The notes: generated by a model not told the origin, from the sequence alone. DNA of 9,006 nt from Brevundimonas sp. (GCF_031082345.1 NZ_JAVHLH010000102.1:1-9006), one strand, 5' to 3'; shown: positions 1-7,378, counted from the first letter of the stretch. Made by a program: numbers and translations.

Positions 1-1598
1 CCACGGTCTACACCGACCCGAACACCAACCCGGAAGTCGCGGGCTGCGTGCCGCTGAACGTCTTCGGCGCCGGCAACCAGAGTCAGGAAGCCATCGACTA
101 CATCACCGCCGCGATCCGCGTCCGTGAAACCAACGAGCAGGAGAGCGCCGTCGCGGCCATCTCCGGCCAGCTCTGGGACTTCTGGGGCGCCGGCCCGCTC
201 GGCCTCGCGGTCGGTGCGGAATACCGTCGTGAGTTCACCCAGGGCATCGGCCGCAGCGCCGACACCAACGGCCGCGTGCTTCAGCTCAACACCGGCGCCG
301 ACTTCCTGGCGGCGGAATACGAGTCCGAAGAGTGGTTCGCGGAAATGTCGCTGCCGCTGCTGCGGGACTCGTGGATGGGCGAATACGCCGAACTCAGCGC
401 CTCCTACCGCGCGTTCGACTACACGACCGCCGGCGAGGGTGACGTCTATGGCGTGAACCTGGTCTACCGTCCGATCCAGGACATCACCTTCAAGACCAGC
501 TTCAACACCTCGTTCCGCGCGCCGAGCCTGCAGGAGAACTTCCGTCCCTTCACGCAGACCTTCGTCAACGGCTTCGTGGACCCGTGCCACACCGGCGTGA
601 TCGCCAACTTCCAGGGCGACGACGCCGCCCAGGTCAAGGCCAACCGCATCGCCAACTGCACCCAGCTGGCCGCGAACAAGGGCCTGGTGTTCGACTTCGG
701 CGAGACCACGGTCTCCCAGGCCGATGACTATCGCCCGAACGCCTACGCCGGCATCGCCAGCGTGCTGGGCGGCAACACCGGTCTCGCCCCGGAAGAGTCG
801 GAGTCCTTCACCTTCTCGACGGTGATCGCGCCGCGGATGTTCCCGAACCTGTCGCTGGTTCTCGACTACTACGAGATCACCGTCGAAAACGTGGTCATCA
901 CCCCCGGCGGCCAGTTCCTGGCGAACGACTGCGTCAGCAACGCGCAGCTGAACGCCCAGACCTGCGCCCTCGTGTTCCGCAACAACCCGAACACCGGCGA
1001 TCCGTTCGACAACTTCAAGGTCGGCGCTCCGGCGGGCGACCCGGTCGGCGGCTTCATCCTCGGGCCGATCAACCGCTCGAAGCTGGAAACCCGCGGTCTG
1101 GACTTCACGGTCAACTACTCGCTGGACACGGAAGAGGCCTTCGGCCGCAACTGGGGCCAGTTCGCCTACAGCCTGGGCGGCCTGTGGCTGATCGATCAGA
1201 AGAACTTCACCGATCCGACCGATCCCGCCGCCTTCACGGACTCGACCACCGGCGTGTTCTTCCCCCGGGTGGAGTTCGTCTCGCGTCTGACCTGGCGTCC
1301 GAACGACGTGCTGGCGATCACCTGGACCGCCGACTGGATGGCCTCGCAGGATCTCAACAACAACCGCGATCTGGTCGCCACCGGCAACCTGGACAACCAG
1401 CCCTACGAGTGGAACCGCACGGGCAACTTCGTCCGCAACGACTTCTCGGTGCGCTACGATGTGCGTGACGACCTGACCCTGCGGGCCACCGTCACCAACG
1501 CCTTCGACGCGGAAGTCCCGACCTACATGGGCTTCACCTCGACGTTCGACCCCTACGGTCGTCGCTTCAACGTCGGCCTGAGCTGGCGTCCCTACTAG
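1..1598 (+). CDS. TonB-dependent receptor, C-terminal beta-barrel (5' end outside the window)
   Basis: The frame is open from the window edge to a TAG stop at 1596-1598, about 531 visible residues; the signal peptide, TonB box and plug domain would lie upstream. It is an outer-membrane barrel that takes up a ligand using TonB-ExbBD energy. Visible signs are alternating beta-strand/loop sequence rich in Tyr, Phe, Asn and Gly, the barrel motif FRAPSLQENF near 514-543, a NTGLAPEESESF block near 774-810 typical of these receptors, and a C-terminus ending in aromatic Tyr (SWRPY), as expected for Bam-assembled barrels. Four Cys codons at 585, 657, 930 and 963 lie in loop-like regions and could form two disulfides. 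The GTG at 48 is internal, not a start, because coding sequence continues upstream of it. The ligand cannot be told from this fragment. Family confidence is high; substrate unknown. Confidence 0.93.
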   Translation, partial: TVYTDPNTNPEVAGCVPLNVFGAGNQSQEAIDYITAAIRVRETNEQESAVAAISGQLWDFWGAGPLGLAVGAEYRREFTQGIGRSADTNGRVLQLNTGADFLAAEYESEEWFAEMSLPLLRDSWMGEYAELSASYRAFDYTTAGEGDVYGVNLVYRPIQDITFKTSFNTSFRAPSLQENFRPFTQTFVNGFVDPCHTGVIANFQGDDAAQVKANRIANCTQLAANKGLVFDFGETTVSQADDYRPNAYAGIASVLGGNTGLAPEESESFTFSTVIAPRMFPNLSLVLDYYEITVENVVITPGGQFLANDCVSNAQLNAQTCALVFRNNPNTGDPFDNFKVGAPAGDPVGGFILGPINRSKLETRGLDFTVNYSLDTEEAFGRNWGQFAYSLGGLWLIDQKNFTDPTDPAAFTDSTTGVFFPRVEFVSRLTWRPNDVLAITWTADWMASQDLNNNRDLVATGNLDNQPYEWNRTGNFVRNDFSVRYDVRDDLTLRATVTNAFDAEVPTYMGFTSTFDPYGRRFNVGLSWRPY

Positions 1599-1613
1599 GG
1601 AGACCTGGTCTCC
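1599..1613. repeat. 15-base dyad directly after the receptor stop codon
   Basis: GGAGACC and GGTCTCC flank a single T, a perfect odd-centred inverted repeat beginning on the base after the TAG stop. It could fold as a 5-bp stem with a CCTGG loop in the mRNA, 10 bases before the terminator stem. A role as an RNA 3'-end element is inference. Confidence 0.4.
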
Positions 1614-1623
1614 TGAAATGACG

Positions 1624-1652
1624 AAGGGCGGCTCGAAAGAGCCGCCCTTTTT
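1624..1652 (+). terminator. Intrinsic terminator after the TonB-dependent receptor gene
   Basis: An 11-bp perfect stem (1624-1634 with 1639-1649, arm AAGGGCGGCTC) is closed by a GAAA tetraloop and runs into five T bases at 1648-1652. This is a textbook rho-independent terminator. It separates the receptor transcript from ftsZ, so ftsZ must use its own promoter. The A bases before the stem and T bases after it also allow weaker function on the other strand. Confidence 0.92.
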
Positions 1653-1654
1653 CG

Positions 1655-1663
1655 TTGTCCACA
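1655..1663 (+). promoter_or_regulatory. Candidate DnaA box upstream of ftsZ
   Basis: TTGTCCACA differs at one base from the DnaA box consensus TTATCCACA. It lies 180 bases before the ftsZ start codon. In Caulobacter crescentus DnaA is known to activate ftsZ transcription, which gives the match context. A single nine-base match can arise by chance, and binding here is inference. Confidence 0.4.
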
Positions 1664-1710
1664 GAGAGAAATCTGCGCTGAAGGTTAACGAATTCCGTGG
1701 CCCCGGGCCC

Positions 1711-1715
1711 GACTC
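1711..1715. promoter_or_regulatory. GANTC (CcrM methylation) site 1 upstream of ftsZ
   Basis: GACTC matches the CcrM adenine methyltransferase target GANTC, 127 bases before the ftsZ start. In Caulobacter, methylation of GANTC sites in the ftsZ promoter together with GcrA is reported to stimulate ftsZ. The motif is seen; methylation is inferred. Confidence 0.5.
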
Positions 1716-1725
1716 AGCCTATCCG

Positions 1726-1740
1726 GTAACACTCCCTTAA
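1726..1740 (+). promoter_or_regulatory. Candidate CtrA box 1 upstream of ftsZ
   Basis: GTAA-N7-TTAA matches the CtrA consensus TTAA-N7-TTAA at 7 of 8 fixed positions with exact spacing. It lies in the loop and arm of a possible 8-bp hairpin (1728-1735 with 1747-1754, one G-T pair). CtrA represses ftsZ in Caulobacter swarmer cells, so a site here would fit; binding is inferred. Confidence 0.45.
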
Positions 1741-1757
1741 GCAGATGGGGTGTTTCC

Positions 1758-1774
1758 TTAACACGCTCATAACC
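1758..1774 (+). promoter_or_regulatory. Candidate CtrA box 2 upstream of ftsZ
   Basis: TTAA-N7-ATAACC matches the extended CtrA consensus TTAA-N7-TTAACC except for one base, with exact spacing. It is 17 bases downstream of the first candidate box and 68 bases before the ATG, a position suited to blocking the ftsZ promoter. A lone half-site, GGTTAA at 1683-1688, lies further upstream. Confidence 0.5.
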
Positions 1775-1779
1775 AATGC

Positions 1780-1784
1780 GAATC
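1780..1784. promoter_or_regulatory. GANTC (CcrM methylation) site 2 upstream of ftsZ
   Basis: GAATC is a second CcrM target, 58 bases before the ftsZ start and 5 bases after candidate CtrA box 2. It forms a pair with the site at 1711. The pairing resembles the arrangement described for the Caulobacter ftsZ promoter; function here is inferred. Confidence 0.5.
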
Positions 1785-1842
1785 GGCGGGGTTTTCGCGT
1801 TCGGGGCTGCAGGGCAGGGTCGGAATTCAAGGTCGGAATATA

Positions 1843-3447
1843 ATGTCTCTCTCGCTGGTGCGTCCGCAACACACGGAACTGAAGCCCCGGATCGTCGTCT
1901 TCGGCGTCGGCGGGGCCGGCGGCAACGCGGTCAACAACATGATCGACGCCGGCCTTGAAGGGGTCGAGTTCGTCGTCGCCAACACCGATGCGCAGCATCT
2001 GTCGTTCGCCAAGACCGACCGCCGCGTCCAGCTGGGTGAGACCATCACCCAGGGCCTGGGCGCCGGCGCCCACCCCGAGGTCGGCATGAACGCCGCCGAG
2101 GAATCGGCCGAGGAAATCTACGGGCACCTGGACGGCGCCCATATGGTCTTCATCACCGCCGGCATGGGCGGCGGCACCGGCACGGGCGCGGCCCCCGTGA
2201 TCGCCAAATGCGCCCGCGACCGCGGCATCCTGACCGTCGGCGTCGTGACCAAGCCCTTCACCTTCGAAGGCCGCCACCGCATGCGTCTGGCCGATGCGGG
2301 CATCGCCGAGCTGCAGCGCTACGTCGACACCCTGATCGTCATTCCGAACCAGAACCTGTTCCGCGTCGCCAACGAGCGCACCACCTTCGCCGACGCCTTC
2401 GGCATGGCCGACCAGGTGCTGCACTCGGGCGTCCGCTCGATCACCGACCTGATGATCCTGCCGGGCCTGATCAACCTCGACTTCGCCGACGTCCGCGCCG
2501 TCATGTCCGAGATGGGCAAGGCGATGATGGGCACGGGCGAGGCCTCGGGCGAGGACCGCGCCCTGCAGGCCGCCCAGAACGCCATCGCCAATCCGCTGCT
2601 GGACGAGACCTCGCTGAAGGGCGCCAAGGCCGTGCTGGTGAACATCACCGGCGGCATGGACATGACCCTGCTGGAAGTCGACGAGGCCGCCAACGCCATC
2701 GCCGGCGAGGTCGATTCCGACGCCAACATCATCTTCGGCGCTGCCTTCGATCCGGCCCTGGACGGCAAGATCCGCGTCTCGGTCGTGGCCACCGGCATGG
2801 AAGACCTCGCCGCGGCCCAGACGCCGTCGTCCACTTCGGCCGCGCCGCTCGACACCCGTCGTCCGGCCCCGTCCTGGGCCGCTTCGCGGGCCGAGCCGGT
2901 GCGTCAGGAGGCGGTGCGCGAGCCCGCCCGCGATTTCGGCCGCGCCGAGGCCCCGCGCCCGGCCGAGGCCGCCCCGATCGTCCCGACCTTTCAGTCCGCC
3001 CAGTCGACCTACGGCGCCGCGGCCCGGGCCCCCGAGCCGCGTCCGGAGCCGGTGATCCACGTCGCCGAGGACCGCGCTCTCGAGCCGATCGTCGATCCCT
3101 GGGTCGAGGAGTATGAATCGGCGCCGCGCACCGCCGCCCAGGCCGCGGCCCCGGTCGCCCAGGGCGACCTCTACATGGACCGGATGGGCGACCGTCCGGC
3201 CGCCCAGCCCGAGCCGCGCCGCGAAGAGCCGGCCTATGACGACCAGGACGACCGCGATCACCGCAAGTCGGGCTGGAGCCTGTTCGGCCGCGGCAAGCGT
3301 CAGCCGGCCCCGCCGACCTACGCCCCGCAGACCCGCGCCACCGAAATGCGCTCGACCAGCCAGGTCCAGCCCACGCCCGAGCCCGAACAGGGCCAGGCCG
3401 AGGACGATCTGGAAATCCCGTCCTTCCTGCGCCGGCTGGCCAACTAG
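1843..3447 (+). CDS. ftsZ: Cell division protein FtsZ
   Basis: Tubulin-like GTPase that polymerises at midcell into the Z-ring and recruits the divisome. The 534-residue product begins with ATG at 1843, preceded by an AAGG ribosome site at 1829-1832. The N-terminal nucleotide domain shows [13 protein letters not shown] (residues 21-33) and the tubulin signature GGGTGTG (109-115). The catalytic T7 loop NLDFADV is at 211-217, with Asp213 and Asp216 completing the GTPase site of the neighbouring subunit. The globular core ends near 320. A Pro/Ala/Arg/Glu-rich disordered linker of roughly 200 residues follows, then the conserved C-terminal peptide [13 protein letters not shown] that binds membrane tethers and regulators. 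The long linker is usual in alphaproteobacteria; E. coli has a short one. ftsA and ftsQ, common upstream neighbours, are not in this window. The upstream gap carries candidate CtrA, GANTC and DnaA sites, suggesting cell-cycle control. Confidence 0.99.
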   Translation: MSLSLVRPQHTELKPRIVVFGVGGAGGNAVNNMIDAGLEGVEFVVANTDAQHLSFAKTDRRVQLGETITQGLGAGAHPEVGMNAAEESAEEIYGHLDGAHMVFITAGMGGGTGTGAAPVIAKCARDRGILTVGVVTKPFTFEGRHRMRLADAGIAELQRYVDTLIVIPNQNLFRVANERTTFADAFGMADQVLHSGVRSITDLMILPGLINLDFADVRAVMSEMGKAMMGTGEASGEDRALQAAQNAIANPLLDETSLKGAKAVLVNITGGMDMTLLEVDEAANAIAGEVDSDANIIFGAAFDPALDGKIRVSVVATGMEDLAAAQTPSSTSAAPLDTRRPAPSWAASRAEPVRQEAVREPARDFGRAEAPRPAEAAPIVPTFQSAQSTYGAAARAPEPRPEPVIHVAEDRALEPIVDPWVEEYESAPRTAAQAAAPVAQGDLYMDRMGDRPAAQPEPRREEPAYDDQDDRDHRKSGWSLFGRGKRQPAPPTYAPQTRATEMRSTSQVQPTPEPEQGQAEDDLEIPSFLRRLAN

Positions 3448-3468
3448 TCAGGCCGCACCGACCGATCA

Positions 3469-3507
3469 GACCGCCCCGGGGCCCAGGTTCCGGGGCGGTC
3501 GTCGTTT
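3469..3507 (+). terminator. GC-rich hairpin after ftsZ, probable terminator
   Basis: An 11-bp perfect stem (GACCGCCCCGG at 3469-3479 with 3490-3500) encloses a 10-base loop, 22 bases after the ftsZ stop. The T tract after it is weak and interrupted (GTCGTTT), so termination may be partial and allow read-through into lpxC 134 bases further on. An attenuating role is inference. Confidence 0.6.
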
Positions 3508-3640
3508 ACGGGTCTGGTTACGGAAACCGAAACAATTCGAAACCCGACTTTCATTTCAGTCTTGCGACACCCCCGCTAGACGGTTCGTGGGGCGAACTCC
3601 GCACACAGAGGCGGGCGCAAAGTTGAAGCGAGTTTGAGTT

Positions 3641-4540
3641 TTGCCGGTCCGCAACGACCATCACCAGAAGACCACCGTCGCACCGGCGATCATCGCCGGC
3701 GTGGGCGTGCACACGGGCGACCGGGTGCGTCTGGCGGTGCGTCCGGCCCCGGTCGGCACGGGCATCGTCTTCGTTCGCACCGATATCAAGGATCGCGACA
3801 ACCGCATTCCGGTCTCGGGCGAGGCCGTCGTCGACGCCCGCCTGAACACCATGATCGAGAACGCCGCCGGCGTGCGCCTGTCGACCATCGAGCACCTGAT
3901 GGCCGCCTTCGCCGCCCTGGGCGTGTCGAACGCCGTGGTCGAGGTGGACGGGCCGGAGCTGCCGATCCTCGACGGCTCGGCGCTGCAGTTCGTCCAGCTG
4001 CTGGACCGCGCCGGCTTCCGCCGTCAGGAGGCGCCGGTCCGCTATATCGAGATTCTCGAGCCGATCCGGGTGACCGACGGCGACAAGAGCGCCGCCCTGC
4101 TGCCCTGCGACCGCTATGAGATGCGGTTCGAAATCGACTTCGACACGCCGGTGATCGGCAATCAGGTGGTGGATTTCGTCGTCGACGAGGAAACCTTCCG
4201 CAACGAGATCATGGCCGCCCGCACCTTCGGCTTCGCCCACGAGGTCGAGGCCCTGCGCAAGGCCGGCCTGGCCCGCGGCGGCTCGCTGGAGAACGCCGTG
4301 GTCATCGACGGCGACCAGATCCTGAATCCGGGCGGGCTGCGGATGGAGCGCGAGTTCGTCAAGCACAAGGCCCTGGACGCCATCGGCGACCTGTACGTTC
4401 TGGGCGCGCCCCTGCTGGGCCGCTACGAGGGCGTCAAGGCGGGCCACGCCATCAACAACCTGCTGGTTCGCGAACTGCTGGCCAATCCGCAGGCGTGGCG
4501 CGAGACGACCCGCGTGCCGGAAATGGCGATGGCGGGCTGA
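3641..4540 (+). CDS. lpxC: UDP-3-O-acyl-N-acetylglucosamine deacetylase LpxC
   Basis: Zinc amidase that removes acetate from UDP-3-O-acyl-GlcNAc in the cytoplasm, the committed step of lipid A synthesis. The 299 residues match the usual family length of about 300. The early block GVGVHTG is at residues 20-26. The catalytic Glu84 and zinc ligand His85 lie in STIEHL, further ligands His242 and Asp246 lie in KHKALDAIGD, and catalytic His269 lies in GHAINN. The start is TTG at 3641: an in-frame TGA sits at 3635-3637, and the next in-frame GTG codons fall inside the conserved GVGVHTG block. A purine-rich GAAGCGAG at 3625-3632 is a plausible ribosome site. The gene follows ftsZ, a common pairing, and converges on pgeF with 11 bases between the two stop codons. 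The rare start codon could keep expression low, sensible for an enzyme whose level is usually tightly held. Confidence 0.97.
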   Translation: MPVRNDHHQKTTVAPAIIAGVGVHTGDRVRLAVRPAPVGTGIVFVRTDIKDRDNRIPVSGEAVVDARLNTMIENAAGVRLSTIEHLMAAFAALGVSNAVVEVDGPELPILDGSALQFVQLLDRAGFRRQEAPVRYIEILEPIRVTDGDKSAALLPCDRYEMRFEIDFDTPVIGNQVVDFVVDEETFRNEIMAARTFGFAHEVEALRKAGLARGGSLENAVVIDGDQILNPGGLRMEREFVKHKALDAIGDLYVLGAPLLGRYEGVKAGHAINNLLVRELLANPQAWRETTRVPEMAMAG

Positions 4541-4549
4541 CAGGCCCCT

Positions 4550-4567
4550 GATCAGCCGAGGCTGATC
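4550..4567. terminator. Hairpin between convergent lpxC and pgeF
   Basis: GATCAGC and GCTGATC form a 7-bp stem around a CGAG loop, spanning the pgeF stop codon and lying 10 bases past the lpxC stop. It could serve both converging transcripts, but there is no T tract on either strand, so rho-independent termination is doubtful. Confidence 0.35.
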
Positions 4568-5322
4568 GCGCTCATCAACCGGCCGAAGTCCGGCTCTCCG
4601 TTCAGATACGCCCGGCGGTTCGAGTAGAACCGCGCCGCGTCCGTGCGCGTGTCCTCGCCGGTCCAGGCCGCGTCGCCGACGCCGGCCTGTTCCAGCCGCC
4701 ACAGCACATAGCCGGGCAGGTCGAACCGGCGTTTGCTCGCGTCCGCCCCCGGGGCGAAGAAGCGGCCGGCGCCCGCGTCGTGATGCTCGACCCGGTCCTG
4801 GAAGTCGGCGCCGACCTCATAGCTGTCCTGTGAGATGCAGGGGCCGACGACGGCGACGATGCGGCCGGGGCGGGCGCCCAGCGCCTCCATGGCCGCCACG
4901 GTCGAGTGGATGACGCCGCCCAGGGCGCCCTTCCAGCCCGCATGGGCCGCGCCGACCACGCCCGCCTCGGGGTCGGCCAGCAGCACCGGAGCGCAGTCGG
5001 CGGTCAGGACGGCGCAGATCACCCCCGGAGCGGCCGAGACGACGGCGTCGCCCTCCGGACGCTGGCCCTTCCACCCCGCCTCGGCGACCCGCGCGACCAC
5101 GGAGTGGATCTGGTAGCAGGCGGCGATGTCGTTGGGGACGCCGCCGAGATGCTCCGCCACCCGGCGACGGTTCTCGGCCACGGCGACGGGGTCGTCGCTC
5201 GAGCCGACGCCGGTGTTCAGGCCTTCGTACAGGCCGGTCGAGACGCCGCCCTGTCGCGTGAAGAAGCCGTGGCGGAGACCGGGGCGGGTCAGCAACGGGT
5301 GGGTGATGGGGGTGAGGGTCAT
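4552..5322 (-). CDS. pgeF: Peptidoglycan editing factor PgeF (YfiH / multicopper-oxidase-like laccase-domain family)
   Basis: Member of the YfiH/DUF152 family. The E. coli homologue is reported to hydrolyse UDP-MurNAc-L-Ser, keeping wrong amino acids out of peptidoglycan; relatives are described as purine nucleoside phosphorylases or polyphenol oxidases. The 256 residues match the family length. The hallmark metal-binding residues are His73 (YQIHS), Cys110 (LTADCAPVLL) and His127 (AAHAGWKG), followed by GPCISQDSYEVG at 160-171. The C-terminal block DTRTDAARFYSNRR (224-237) corresponds to the CTY...FFSYRR region, but without the Cys found there in many homologues. The ATG at 5322 lies 2 bases after the midA stop. 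Its ribosome site GAGGA (minus strand, 5333-5329) is contained in the last codons of midA, so translation is probably coupled. It is the last gene of the lgt-midA-pgeF operon. Confidence 0.92.
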   Translation of the reverse strand: MTLTPITHPLLTRPGLRHGFFTRQGGVSTGLYEGLNTGVGSSDDPVAVAENRRRVAEHLGGVPNDIAACYQIHSVVARVAEAGWKGQRPEGDAVVSAAPGVICAVLTADCAPVLLADPEAGVVGAAHAGWKGALGGVIHSTVAAMEALGARPGRIVAVVGPCISQDSYEVGADFQDRVEHHDAGAGRFFAPGADASKRRFDLPGYVLWRLEQAGVGDAAWTGEDTRTDAARFYSNRRAYLNGEPDFGRLMSAISLG

Positions 5323-5324
5323 GG

Positions 5325-6413
5325 TCAGTCCTCGAACCCCGGTACAACGAGGCTATGCGGCGAAAAGATCGCGCAGACCTTGAACAGGGTTCCCATCTGG
5401 TCGTCGGCGGTCAGGCGGGCCAGTTGGCGGTCGATGACCGGGGCCGCGTCGGGGCGACCGTCCTTGAGCCGGTCGGCGCGCGCCTCGACACCCAGCCGGC
5501 CGAGGAATTCTCCCTGGCCCATCGTTCCCGTGACGTCGGCGCCGGCGTGAACGGCGGCTTCCAGCACGGACGGAAAGTCCGCCCACTGGGTCAGGTCGGC
5601 CTCGCCCGGCGTGGCCAGGGGATCGACCTTCTGATGCCGCCGCAGGGCCTGCAGGGTGTCGCCGGCCTCGGGCCGTGAGCGGCCGTAGTCGATCAGCAGG
5701 GCGGCGCCGGACGCCGCCTTGACCAAGGCGGCGACCTCGCGGCCGAACACGGCCTGCTGTTCGGAGATTTCCACCGTCTGGCCGGGCTCGACCTCGAAGG
5801 CGGGGCGTTTGAATCCGCCGGTGATCGTCTTCAGCCCGAAGGTCAGGGCGCCGTCGTCGGTGACGCCGACACAGCGCTCGGCCCAGCCGTCCTCCGTCTT
5901 CACGAACTGACGGGCGGGCAGGCAGTCCAGCACCTCATTGGCGATCAGGATCACCGGGGCGTCGGTCTCGACCCGGTCCAGCGACGAGACCCAGCGGGGA
6001 TGCACGTCGCTGTCGGCCAGCATGCGGGCCTGGGCCTCGCGCAGGGGCGGGCTGGGCTCGATCAGGATCAGGTCGACGGCCCGCAGGAACTCCGGGGCCA
6101 GCCGGGCGGCGCGAAGGGCGTCGGCCATCAGCGTGCCGTCGCCGGGGCCGACCTCGACCAGCCGCACCCGTTCGGGCGCGCCCAGACGCTCCCACAGCTC
6201 GACCGCCCACAGGCCGATCAACTCGCCGAACATCTGGCTGATCATCGGCGCGGTGATGAAGTCGCCGGTCGCGCCGATGGAGGGCCGCGTCGCATAGTAG
6301 CCGCCCTGCGGATCGTGCAGGCAGCGGGTGACGTAGTCGGCGACCGTCATCGGCCCGGTCAGGGCGATCTCGCGCGCCAGGCGGTGCCTGAGATCATTGG
6401 CCGTGGGCGACAC
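5325..6413 (-). CDS. midA: MidA/NDUFAF7-family class I SAM-dependent methyltransferase
   Basis: Protein-arginine methyltransferase family (DUF185). The mitochondrial member NDUFAF7 methylates an arginine of the NDUFS2 subunit during complex I assembly; the same role in bacteria is inferred. The 362 residues show the family hallmark GDFITAPMISQMFGELIGLW (residues 50-69). SAM-binding motif I, LVEVGPGDGTLMADAL, is at 85-100. The acidic motif II is DLILIEPS (114-121), NEVLDCLPARQFV is at 159-171, LIDYG at 240-244, ADLTQWADF at 272-280 and the terminal MGTLFKV at 340-346. The start is GTG at 6413, directly after the lgt TGA with no spacer. A GGAGGA ribosome site (minus strand, 6423-6418) lies in the last lgt codons. 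The product ends Glu-Asp-stop, as Lgt does, and that GAGGACTGA again supplies the ribosome site for the next gene. Confidence 0.94.
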   Translation of the reverse strand: MSPTANDLRHRLAREIALTGPMTVADYVTRCLHDPQGGYYATRPSIGATGDFITAPMISQMFGELIGLWAVELWERLGAPERVRLVEVGPGDGTLMADALRAARLAPEFLRAVDLILIEPSPPLREAQARMLADSDVHPRWVSSLDRVETDAPVILIANEVLDCLPARQFVKTEDGWAERCVGVTDDGALTFGLKTITGGFKRPAFEVEPGQTVEISEQQAVFGREVAALVKAASGAALLIDYGRSRPEAGDTLQALRRHQKVDPLATPGEADLTQWADFPSVLEAAVHAGADVTGTMGQGEFLGRLGVEARADRLKDGRPDAAPVIDRQLARLTADDQMGTLFKVCAIFSPHSLVVPGFED

Positions 6414-7319
6414 TCAGTCCTCCGCGGCGACCGGCGGCCGGCTCCGGGCGCGCCAGATCAGCCAGGCGCCGATGATCATCATCGGGATCGACAGCATCAT
6501 GCCCATGGTCAGGCCCAGCGGCAGGTTCTCCATGCCGAAGTCGGGCTGTCGCACGGTCTCCAGCGAGGCGCGGGCGAGGCCGTAGCCGAACAGGAAGATG
6601 CCGGTGACATAGCCCGGCTTGGCCAGCAGACGCCCCTTGAAGACGGCCAGCCACAGGATCGCGGCCAGGGCGATCCCCTCGAGGGCGGCCTCATAGAGCT
6701 GGCTGGGGTGACGGGCGAAATTCCCGGGGCCCTGCGCCTGTCCGTTGACGTAGAACTCGCAGGTCGCGCCATACAGCTCCCGCATCCGGGTGCTGCAGAA
6801 ATTGACCCCCCAGGGCGCGTCGGTCGGGCGGCCCCACAGCTCGCCGTTGATGAAGTTGGCGATGCGGCCGAAGAACAGCCCCAGCGGCACGACGGGCGCG
6901 ACGAGGTCGCCGAGGCTGAGCAGGCGGATCTTGTTCTTCCAGGCGAACCAGACGATCGCCAGGCTGACCCCGATCAGGCCGCCGTGGAATGACATGCCGC
7001 CGTCCCACAGCCTGAACAGCGCCAGCCGTTCGCCCCAGTCGGCGCCGGTGAACAGGTCGGCGTAGAGCGACGGCTTGTAGAACAGGGCGTAGCCGAAGCG
7101 GCCGCCGAGGATGATGCCGAGCGTGATCCACAGCACCAGATCATCCAGCTGGACGGAGGTGACCGGCGGCTTGCGCGGCTGCCAGACGGCGTTGTTGCGC
7201 GCCAGCCGATTGGCGTACCACCAGCCCAGCACGATGCCCGCCACATAGGCGAGGGCGTACCAGCGGATATCCAGCGGGCCGATGCTGAACAGGACGGGAT
7301 CGAATTCGGGGAAGGGCAC
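6414..7319 (-). CDS. lgt: Prolipoprotein diacylglyceryl transferase Lgt
   Basis: Inner-membrane enzyme that transfers diacylglycerol from phosphatidylglycerol to the lipobox Cys of prolipoproteins, the first step of lipoprotein maturation. The 301 residues contain about seven hydrophobic segments, near 19-37, 61-81, 115-127, 140-156, 212-227, 238-252 and 268-289. The Lgt signature GRIANFINGELWGRPT is at 151-166. The catalytic-region His112 is in SFHGG, HPSQLYE is at 204-210, and Arg250 and Glu254 lie in GYGLARASLE, matching the essential Arg and Glu of the E. coli enzyme. The start is GTG at 7319 with AGGAG at 7329-7325 (minus strand), five bases away. It is first in the operon with midA and pgeF, and a candidate promoter lies at 7350-7378. 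Variant: the signature has Ala154 where Gly is commonest. Confidence 0.97.
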   Translation of the reverse strand: MPFPEFDPVLFSIGPLDIRWYALAYVAGIVLGWWYANRLARNNAVWQPRKPPVTSVQLDDLVLWITLGIILGGRFGYALFYKPSLYADLFTGADWGERLALFRLWDGGMSFHGGLIGVSLAIVWFAWKNKIRLLSLGDLVAPVVPLGLFFGRIANFINGELWGRPTDAPWGVNFCSTRMRELYGATCEFYVNGQAQGPGNFARHPSQLYEAALEGIALAAILWLAVFKGRLLAKPGYVTGIFLFGYGLARASLETVRQPDFGMENLPLGLTMGMMLSIPMMIIGAWLIWRARSRPPVAAED

Positions 7320-7349
7320 GGGCGCTCCTGCAGGGCCGGTTCTGGGCCC

Positions 7350-7378
7350 GGTGTAGCAAGCGGGGCGGCGCCCGTCCC
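7350..7378 (-). promoter_or_regulatory. Candidate housekeeping promoter for lgt-midA-pgeF
   Basis: Read on the minus strand, GGGACGG (7378-7372), a 14-base spacer and GCTACACC (7357-7350) fit the Caulobacter sigma-73 consensus TTGACGS-N10-14-GCTANAWC at 5 of 7 and 7 of 8 positions. The -10 element lies about 30 bases before the lgt GTG, leaving a short leader. A prediction by eye only. Confidence 0.4.

Noticed and set aside
1714..3261. Long open frame of 515 codons antisense to ftsZ
   Set aside because: It is a by-product of high third-position GC in ftsZ: the translation is Gly-, Arg-, Val- and His-rich with no recognisable domain, and it runs through the ftsZ regulatory gap.
2803..3402. 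Repetitive-looking Pro/Ala/Glu/Arg-rich stretch in ftsZ, considered as a tandem repeat or a foreign insertion
   Set aside because: There is no regular repeat unit, and it matches the long disordered linker normal for alphaproteobacterial FtsZ, ending in the intact C-terminal peptide.
3562..3581. TTGCGAC-N6-GCTAGAC before lpxC, resembling sigma-73 promoter halves
   Set aside because: The spacer is 6 bases where 10-14 are expected, so the two halves do not form a normal promoter. lpxC may rely on read-through from ftsZ or on a promoter I cannot see.
3551..4702. Open frame of 383 codons antisense to lpxC and the end of pgeF
   Set aside because: Low-complexity Arg/Gly/Ala/Gln composition, and it crosses two well-supported genes and their convergent junction.
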